A program made the position numbers and the translations under genes. From Fragilariopsis cylindrus CCMP1102 (taxonomy: Eukaryota; Bacillariophyta; Bacillariophyceae; Bacillariales; Bacillariaceae), in the NCBI GenBank assembly GCA_900095095.1, contig FMBT01000291.1, forward strand, positions 62,001 through 126,000: 64,000 nt of DNA, read 5' to 3'. How positions within the stretch are numbered: position 1 is the stretch's first letter; the number at the start of each line of letters is the position of its first letter. The notes beneath the pieces are model-generated. The model was not told the DNA's origin. It saw nothing but the letters and a program-made list of their open reading frames with translations, and ran no database searches. Shown here in pieces: positions 1 to 8,100 of this stretch.

Positions 1-1
1 T

Positions 2-3000
2 AGAGTACGAAAATACTGCACCAAGAAAGAACAAACTACACTTGGGAACCAGAAAATGATCAAGAAGAATGTCAGAACATCGAATATCATTGACCTATCA
101 GTTAGAAAAGAACGTATTGAACTTAGGAAGAAATTACATGACATAGGTACCTTCTTAATTGATGGTAATGATATGAAACAACTAATTGCAATGGATTTGC
201 CAGGACGATATCCTGTTACATCAGCAAGAGGTCACAAATACATCATGGTTATGTACGATTATGACACTAACTACATCAATGCAGTGCCTCTAAAATCAAG
301 GAAGTCAAGTGAACTCGTAGCAGCATTCAAGTTTTGTTATGATGAACTCAAGGAAAGAGGTTTCACAGCGCGTGTAATGCGATTAGATAATGAAATCTCA
401 ACAGAACTTATTGCAGCAATAGGGGAACTGAATTTAGACTACCAGATCGTATCGCCAGGAGACCATAGATTGAACCATGCAGAACGTGCCATTCAAACCT
501 TCAAGTCCAAGCTCATTGCTTTCAGAGAAGGCGCTGATCCGAGTTTTCCGAAGAACTGTTGGGACCTGTTTATTAAACAAACAGTATTAGCTATGAATCT
601 AATGCGCCCATCAAGGATCAACCCGTTAATATCAGCATATACACTGGTCCATGGTGAATTTGATTTCAATCGAACTCCAATGGCCCCAGTTGGATGTAAA
701 GTTATTGTTCATGATCGAAGAGGTGAACGCGGTAGCTGGTCCAACCATGGCAGTCATGGGTTTTACATTGAAAGAGCCCCTCATCACTACAGAAACTATA
801 CTTGCTACATGCGTGATACCAAGCAAAATCGTATCTCCAATACGGTTGAGTTCTTTCCATCACATTGTTCACTACCCAAGGTCACACCTATCGATCGTCT
901 AACCTTGGTACTACAAGACCTCCATCAAGTATTATCTCAACCTCCAAGCTATTTTCCATTTCTGAACCAAGGTACGGACCTACATACAGCCATAACTGCA
1001 ATCCAGAAGATACTCTGCTTACAAGTAGATGATACAGCAACTAAGGCACCAACAAGGCCTGTGCCACCTCCAAGGGTGGAAACTATAAACAATACCACCC
1101 AACGAGTAACAAGGTCCAGCACAGAAACAAACAGAGTGTTTATCAACGGTACCATTGTACGCCGAAAATTCAGCAGTGGCTACCACGAAGGAGAAATCAC
1201 AAAATATGATCCAATTGAACAGTACTACAAGATAGTGTACCGAGATGGTGATACAGAAGAGATGACCTACAATGAAATCAAGCAATACAGGAAGAAGAGT
1301 CAACAGTATACTAAACCAACCAAAAAGGCATTGCTCCTACTTCCAATTCGGCATCACGTACCAACCAACATTCATATACCTACAGCCAAAAGCCAACGTC
1401 CTAAAAAGGTACAACGTCTGAACCGATATAACCAAAATCCTACAGTGCAACAAAAACCAAATAGGTTTAGCAATGGATACAGCAAGGCAGTAGAACAGCT
1501 ACAACCAAACTTTGCTTTCGGAGCTTCAGGCGCCGTCTGGGACGACAGCCTCAATAAGATGGCGAAGTATCGAGATCTAATCAACCACAAGAATCCTGTA
1601 ATCAAAAATCGTTGGCTCCAATCAGGAGAAAACGAATTTGCCCGTTTATTCCAAGGTTATGGTGAAACTGAAGGAGTAGATGTACTGGATTGGATCCGCA
1701 AAGGGGACGTACCCCGTAACAAACAAGTAACGTATCCAAGATATGTAGTTGCTGTTAGACCAGAAAAGTCAGAACCATACCGTACTAGAATCACAGCAGG
1801 AGGCGATAGGATTGACTACGAAGGCAACGTAACAACGCATACAGCTTCAATGGAAACAATCAAGATGCATTGGAACTCAGTCGTTTCCACTCCAGGTGCC
1901 AAGTACTGCACCGCAGATATATCGAACATGTACTTATGCTCGCTATTGCCGGACGAAGAGTATGTCCGATTCAAATATGATATGATACCACCAAACATAA
2001 TCAAGCACTACTTATTAGACAAGTTAGTAGTTAATGGATTTGTATATGCCAAAATCAAGAAAGCATGGTATGGTCTCAAGCAATCCGGTAAGATTGCACA
2101 TGACGACTTGGTACAACACTTAGAAAAATATGGTTACGTAAAAGAAAAACGAACTGATGGCTTATTCAGCCACAAGGAACGCGACATCAACTTTACACTA
2201 GTAGTGGATGATTTTGGTATCAAGTACACCGACAAAGCAGATGTAGAACACCTAGTTACCGCACTACGAGATAAATACCCATTAAAAGTTGATTGGAAAG
2301 CTGAACAATATATCGGGATTCACCTAAAATGGAACTATATTGACCGTGAAGTCATCTGCTCCATGGATGGATATGTAGAACAAGCACTGAAGGAATTCAA
2401 CCACATCATCCCAAAACAACGACATTCAGGACCTTCCAAGATCGACCGACCTGATTATGGTGTAAAAGTTCAATATGTAAAAGAAGACTTGACAAATAAG
2501 TTAGATGAAGATCAAATCAAATTCGTACAACGCGTCACAGGGAAATTCCTATTTTACGCCAGAGCTATAGATGACACTATGCTACATGCAATTAATGACA
2601 TCGCATCATCAACAGCAAATGGTACTGAAGCAACATTGGCAGCAACAAGATATTTCCTAAATTATGCTGCAAGCAATCCAAATGGCCAAATCATATACCG
2701 GGCCAGCGACATGATACTCAGAATCGATTCAGATGCAGCATATTTAGTGCGCCCGGAAGCGAGAAGCAGAGCAGGTGGCTACCATTATCTAGGAAGCAAG
2801 GACGGCACATTATTCAATGGACCCATTCTTGTACTAGCAAAAATTATCAAAAATGTTATGGCATCAGCAGCGGAAGCAGAAGTGGCAGGTATCTACCTGA
2901 ACGCCACAGAAGCTGTATCAGAACGGAATTGCCTCATTGAAATGGGCCACCCACAACCACCTACACCAATCAAAACAGATAACACAACAGCACGTGGTAT

Positions 3001-3244
3001 TATTACTGGTACTATCAAACAAAAAAGGTCAAAAGCAATTGACATGAGATTTTACTGGTTAAAAGACAGGTTTGAACAAAAACAATTTGATTATGTGTGG
3101 GGACCAGGTATTGAGAACCTAGCCGATTATCCGACTAAACATCACTCTGGTAAACACCATAGTACTGTTAGACCCATCTACCTATATATAAAAAATAAAA
3201 GTCCAAAAACTATCCAAGGGTGTGTTCAATTATTAGCGCGATAG
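2..3244 (+). CDS. Copia-type retrotransposon polyprotein, C-terminal part (element 1)
   Basis: The reading frame is open to the left window edge, so the first ATG at 56 is internal and gag/protease lie outside. Numbering from that ATG: an integrase core with D47, D111 and E143; a Tudor/chromo-like module at about 364-415 (GTIVRRKF ... GDTEEM); a reverse transcriptase with TADISNMY near 617 and a VVDDF catalytic box near 717; and an RNase H with IDSDAAYL near 890, an acidic AEAEVAG segment and KTDNTTARG, ending at about 1050. This order (IN before RT) is Ty1/Copia. The ORF is intact for over 1060 codons and ends 22 bases inside the 3' LTR. The coding strand is A-rich, as is common for retroelements. 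It probably supplies replication and integration enzymes and may be a young copy. Confidence 0.93.
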   Translation, partial: RVRKYCTKKEQTTLGNQKMIKKNVRTSNIIDLSVRKERIELRKKLHDIGTFLIDGNDMKQLIAMDLPGRYPVTSARGHKYIMVMYDYDTNYINAVPLKSRKSSELVAAFKFCYDELKERGFTARVMRLDNEISTELIAAIGELNLDYQIVSPGDHRLNHAERAIQTFKSKLIAFREGADPSFPKNCWDLFIKQTVLAMNLMRPSRINPLISAYTLVHGEFDFNRTPMAPVGCKVIVHDRRGERGSWSNHGSHGFYIERAPHHYRNYTCYMRDTKQNRISNTVEFFPSHCSLPKVTPIDRLTLVLQDLHQVLSQPPSYFPFLNQGTDLHTAITAIQKILCLQVDDTATKAPTRPVPPPRVETINNTTQRVTRSSTETNRVFINGTIVRRKFSSGYHEGEITKYDPIEQYYKIVYRDGDTEEMTYNEIKQYRKKSQQYTKPTKKALLLLPIRHHVPTNIHIPTAKSQRPKKVQRLNRYNQNPTVQQKPNRFSNGYSKAVEQLQPNFAFGASGAVWDDSLNKMAKYRDLINHKNPVIKNRWLQSGENEFARLFQGYGETEGVDVLDWIRKGDVPRNKQVTYPRYVVAVRPEKSEPYRTRITAGGDRIDYEGNVTTHTASMETIKMHWNSVVSTPGAKYCTADISNMYLCSLLPDEEYVRFKYDMIPPNIIKHYLLDKLVVNGFVYAKIKKAWYGLKQSGKIAHDDLVQHLEKYGYVKEKRTDGLFSHKERDINFTLVVDDFGIKYTDKADVEHLVTALRDKYPLKVDWKAEQYIGIHLKWNYIDREVICSMDGYVEQALKEFNHIIPKQRHSGPSKIDRPDYGVKVQYVKEDLTNKLDEDQIKFVQRVTGKFLFYARAIDDTMLHAINDIASSTANGTEATLAATRYFLNYAASNPNGQIIYRASDMILRIDSDAAYLVRPEARSRAGGYHYLGSKDGTLFNGPILVLAKIIKNVMASAAEAEVAGIYLNATEAVSERNCLIEMGHPQPPTPIKTDNTTARGIITGTIKQKRSKAIDMRFYWLKDRFEQKQFDYVWGPGIENLADYPTKHHSGKHHSTVRPIYLYIKNKSPKTIQGCVQLLAR

Positions 3245-3533
3245 TCGACCACTTCGATTAACTATCCAACAACTGTGATACAACCGAGGTGCAGTTAAAT
3301 AACAGTTATGGGATATGATTCACACTTGGCTTGCTTGGCTGTAAGATCCAATACAAGACCTATCGTATCGCCCAATAATAGATGAAGATAGCTTTGAACA
3401 CAAGAAACACAAACACATGCGATTAGATCACAGGATGTAACAACATACTGCGCTCACTTTAATCTCTAACATCATTGTAACTCTAATACTAACTAGTTAA
3501 CAAACTACTGTATGTATTCGTATTTACTTCTAA
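3221..3533 (+). repeat. 3' LTR of Copia element 1 (right end uncertain)
   Basis: A purine tract AAGGG ends at 3220 and is followed by TGTGTTCAATT. Element 2 has the same arrangement (AGGGG then TGTGTT) at its own 3' end, so the LTR start at 3221-3223 is well supported. A TGTT/AACA inverted end pair suggests a right end at 3502. The alternative limit is just before 3534, where the element 2 gag frame opens. The 5' LTR lies outside the window, so neither end can be confirmed by comparing the two LTRs. Confidence 0.55.
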
Positions 3534-5117
3534 TACCGTGAAAGATGTCACCTCAAGAATGATCCCGTCAAAATCATTGCCAAGCGACATCTAACCAAAT
3601 TCAATAATACACTGACGTTAGACAAAGCAAACGTCCAACAAGACTGGAATTTTGTTGAGTATCCAGAAGTCGGCGTCGGAGCAGACAAGCCGGGACAAAC
3701 CTATCTAATTATGAAGGATGGAACTCTCTTTGGCCATCTCGCTCATCAAGGACAGAAACAAAAGCTTGCCTTTGTTCAAAGCGCAATGCCGATGACAGAA
3801 TGGAGCCCAAAAGAATGGTTTCGTTACTGTATGATGATGGAAAGAGCCGCTGCCATTAATCGCATCTGGCTTCACACTTACTACTGCCGCAAGCGTAACT
3901 CACCCAACAAGTGGGGTTTCCTGTGCGCCGACCCTGAAGAAAATGCTGATGCTGACCTTCCTCTCAAGTATCAAGATCGAATTGCAGGTTGGGGTGTTCA
4001 AATTATGCAATATCTGATCAAGACTCTTCCGAAGGAAGCCACCAACATTCTAAAGAATTGTGGGACTGACGGTCATGCCGCTCTCCAACTAATTAATCTT
4101 CAGCTTCACCCACTACATTTTTTGTTTCAAATTGATGAATGTCGTGTGATACCGGTCCAAGGAAGCAAATCGTTTGCAGAATATGCCAACGACGTAGGAT
4201 GGCATAGAATCAACAATGCATTAATACGTGATCATTTGGAAGATCCCGAAGATGAACTTACCCAAGACGTCTTTATATCAAACATGAGCAATGTTGATGA
4301 AATTAGAAATATTGTTGCTGTTGAACGGCACTCGCCTCATGCATGGATTTCTGATCGATACAAGAATGGTAACTTTGAAAATACTATTGGCCGTATCGAT
4401 GGTAACATATCAGCTAAATCACGTTCTCGAGGTCGTAGCCAAACCCGAATCAATAGCATTACTCCTTCTGCTAATCCGAATAGGGACCTTGCCTCGGATA
4501 ATTATAACTACTGCAGTCTAAATGGAGATCCGGATTTTAGCACGTACCATTCCTTGATGTCAATTGCATACTCTGGTTGTGATGAAAGCAAATTAGCGTA
4601 TGAGGCTTGCCAACACGAGCGGAAAATATTTAGTACTGCCATCATGGCCATAAGTAACAATCTTGGCCGAGCATTTGACACTACCCGTCCGTGTGCGATA
4701 TGTGGAACCCCAGGTCACACATTCGAAGGTTGCCAACAATTACAATGCCCTATTGCCATAAAGAAAGCATATATTCAACTTCGTGTTGCTCTTCAGAAAA
4801 TCAAGGGTATGGGAACAAATCAGAATCGCGATGTCAATTCACTTCGTGGTTTGACGATTGGCTATGTAAACTCCGTCGTCCTTTTGCCACCATCACAGCT
4901 ACCTGCTCCTTCAGACGCCTCGTCTTCCCGTATGGACAAACTTGAACGTACTATGCGTCTATCGATGGAAGCTACACATCAGGCAAATAAGAAAGTAAAT
5001 TCATTACAAGCAAAATTAGCAGGAACTGCAAGTGATGAAACTGATGACGACGATGAATCTCAATCCTCTTTAACTCAAGATAAGCTGGCAAATTTTCTTA
5101 TGGGCGCACAATTTTAA
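3534..5117 (+). CDS. Copia gag, 5'-truncated (element 2)
   Basis: Gag-like protein ending in a retroviral zinc knuckle, CAICGTPGHTFEGC (exact CX2CX4HX4C spacing), at about 4692-4733, followed by a C-terminal acidic tail. The first ATG is at 3711, but the frame is open and protein-like up to a TAA at 3531. The N-terminus is therefore missing, cut off next to the 3' LTR of element 1. The family role is to coat the genomic RNA and form virus-like particles. It terminates with TAA at 5115-5117. The pol frame lies at -1 and overlaps it from 5084. A truncated copy like this has no visible 5' LTR or primer-binding site and cannot move autonomously. Confidence 0.85.
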   Translation, partial: YRERCHLKNDPVKIIAKRHLTKFNNTLTLDKANVQQDWNFVEYPEVGVGADKPGQTYLIMKDGTLFGHLAHQGQKQKLAFVQSAMPMTEWSPKEWFRYCMMMERAAAINRIWLHTYYCRKRNSPNKWGFLCADPEENADADLPLKYQDRIAGWGVQIMQYLIKTLPKEATNILKNCGTDGHAALQLINLQLHPLHFLFQIDECRVIPVQGSKSFAEYANDVGWHRINNALIRDHLEDPEDELTQDVFISNMSNVDEIRNIVAVERHSPHAWISDRYKNGNFENTIGRIDGNISAKSRSRGRSQTRINSITPSANPNRDLASDNYNYCSLNGDPDFSTYHSLMSIAYSGCDESKLAYEACQHERKIFSTAIMAISNNLGRAFDTTRPCAICGTPGHTFEGCQQLQCPIAIKKAYIQLRVALQKIKGMGTNQNRDVNSLRGLTIGYVNSVVLLPPSQLPAPSDASSSRMDKLERTMRLSMEATHQANKKVNSLQAKLAGTASDETDDDDESQSSLTQDKLANFLMGAQF

Positions 5118-5136
5118 ATTCGGTTTGTGTGAGCCC
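5090..5136 (+). promoter_or_regulatory. Putative -1 ribosomal frameshift signal at the gag/pol junction
   Basis: In the gag frame the codons read GC A AAT TTT, so positions 5090-5096 form an X XXY YYZ heptamer (A AAT TTT). A 5-base spacer (CTTAT) follows. Then GGGCGCACA (5102-5110) pairs with TGTGAGCCC (5128-5136): nine positions with one G-A mismatch, around a 17-base loop that contains the gag TAA. Slipping back one base enters exactly the pol frame, which is open from 5084. Heptamer, spacer, stem and frame relation all match known -1 sites of retroelements. Use in translation is inferred. Confidence 0.8.
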
Positions 5137-8100
5137 TAAAGCCGATAATCGCAGTACTGGTCCCATCAATGGTCGCCCTCCCGATGACTTCGATCAGTAC
5201 GTCCCTTTTGACTCGAGTCGTTATCCTAATGGCGCCAGCGCTTCTTTGTATATGTCCATGCCTTCTTCTATTCCTCCTAGGAATCGAACTCATGTCCGTA
5301 AACGTCAAAAAAAGAAAGGACAACATTCACGTCGTACAACTCCAAACAAGTTGGATTTGCTTCTTCCTACGATAAAGAAAACGGGGGGAGGAGTGGTGAA
5401 TTCTGTAGTATCGAAAGCGAACTCAGAATTGCATGATATCCCTGAAGCTAAAACAGTGTTAGCCTGGATGAATGCAAGAGACTCAAAAGCAAAACCATCA
5501 ATACAGTCAAAGATCTATAACCCTTTCAAGTTTAGACGACGTTCTAAGGGACCAAGACAACAACTAGCACTACATCAGCTACAGTTGTGTAAATATCATC
5601 AGCCAACTGCTTGCTCTCTTCCCTATCCCGGTGACGAACCCGTTATGGCAATTACTGTTGAGCCCATTGTACCAACCAGATCTCCCACTAAAGCTGTATC
5701 ACCAACTCTTATTGCCGTCTCTGTTGATGAACCTATTCTAGTTCCCAACGAAGAAACTGAATTAGAGAAATTGGTTGAGTCAAGTGATTATGATTTGGAT
5801 GAAGTCATACAATTTGGAAGTCTTTGTTCAGTAACGATTCCAGACACATTTCTTTCAACTGGCATCTCTACTGCTGATATCGTTGCAGATAATCATGTTG
5901 ATCTTGATGCGTTACATGATGATGCTACCATTATCACCGGAAACAAAGTCTATCCTGTCAACAAAGTCGATACAACTATCTTTTATGATGATGCTCCTAG
6001 AGCACAAATGGATGGTGGTGCCGGTGTATCTGTTACTAACTTGATAAGTGTACTACACAACGTCAAATTCTTCTCTGACAAGTTCAAAAGCAATGTCCGT
6101 ATGCATGGAGCTACTTCTAAGCTGATCATCACTCCCGTGGCTGTTGGTTATATGAGAGTTAGAGCTCTTGTCCAAGGAGGATTCATTGATGTGAAATGCT
6201 ACTATTCGCCTCACTTTAGCACTACGTTACTATCACAAGTCAGTGTCATCGAAGCTACAGGTCATCCAAAGCACTATGTATCACAAGATATGCAGATGTT
6301 CTTTGCTCCAAATGAAACTGTTTTAAATCAAGGTCTACAATCTAATACCATCGACCTTGACGGAGTTGACTACAATTATGACTACGGTACCTGCATGCTC
6401 ACATGTGTTCATCGTCACAAACACAATCGAAGCATTTCAGTTCCTGGTGTCATACGATCTGGTCTATGCTTTACTCAGCCTCTTATTGTACCTTCTCTCG
6501 ATAAGAACGATCCAAAGGCTACTGTCTATAACTCTCTTGAGAAAGCAAAATCTGATGATCCAAAGTTTGCCAAGAAAGTTGCTGCCCAATCTTTGAAATT
6601 GATCTATGATTATATGCAAGAGAAGCACATTGAACTGATGTCATGCCTTGAATCTCTTCCTGAAGAATATCATACGCTTCCTTTCCACAAGTATTTGGCC
6701 AAAACTATTCCAATCTCTGCCCTAAATAAAGAAGCTGAAGCAATGCTATGGCACCAACGTCTTATTCACTGCGGTTCTCATTCACTCAAGAACGCATCTA
6801 CGTACGTTGATGGCGTACCTAATTTGGCTGCTTTCAAATTTGATGACGTCTTAAAGTGCCCTACTTGTCTCAAAACAAACTTAACGAAAAGGTCTGGCAA
6901 GAGTACTCTCCGCGATACAGTCGATCGACCTTACCAAGGATTGTTTATTGATTTCGCTTTCTCAGGAAAAGTAAAGCGAGATAAAAAGGGTGAAGTCATA
7001 GAGGCAAGCCGTAAAGATGTTGAAGGAATGAACGGTGAAACAGCTTGGATCCTAATCTCCGATGCTCAAACTCGAATGCTCCATGGAGATACGCGTCTTA
7101 GCAAATCTTCTCCAGTAAAGTATTTGGAATCTTTCTTACAACAGTATTCGCCTCAATGTGAAAATAAATGGGTTGTTTTGGATCAAGGAGGAGAACTATA
7201 CGGTAACCCTGAAGTACAAAATCTATTCAAAAGGTACAAATACGAAATCTATCCTACCGGTGCAGACTCTTCATCTCAAAATGGACCGGTTGAAAGAGCA
7301 CATCGTACAGTATCAAATGGAATCAAAAGTTGTCTTATCGGCGCTGGACTTCCTATCGCCTATTGGCCATTTGCTTTTCTTCATGTCCTACGGATTCGAA
7401 ATGCACTCCCAGGCGCCGGTCAAGGTTCTTCGCCTATTCATCTATCAACTGGAAAGAAAGATAATCTCAAGAACCTTCGAACTTTCGGATGCCGTGTATG
7501 GGTCAGGCCTCCTGGAATTCAAGCAAAGAGATTCAAAGACAAAGCTCGTAAAGGAATCTTCCTTGGCTATGTTCCTCATACCACACGAAATATCATATGG
7601 TATGATGTTGAGTCACAACGTTGTAAGATTGCTGTTCACTGTGTATTCGATGAAGGGTTCAATGACGTTCCCGCCGAATCACTCTGCCTTAATGCACAAC
7701 ACCTGCTTAGGATATCGAACAGTTCTGATCTCACAGAAATTGAAGGTCCTGTGAATGCATCTTCTGATTTGGAATTTTATATATACCCATTTTCAGAAAA
7801 GCAAACCACTGTTGTGAACGTATCACCAACAAATGAAGATCCTACTTTTGGCTTCGATCTGAAAACTGATGAACTCTACAAGCGAGTTTATATTGGAGAT
7901 GCTAAGGAGAAATCAAGTGCGTCTGCTATTTACAAGTCCAAAAAAGGATTCAGAAATAATCTTAAGGGTGCGTTCCTCACTCATATCAATGATGTACCTG
8001 TCTTTTCAAAGCCTGATGCTATTGCACAACTCAAGCTATTAAAAGAAAGAGGGGTGTTGGAATTTTCCATTACTTTTGCTCCGGAACGACCTATCACTGG

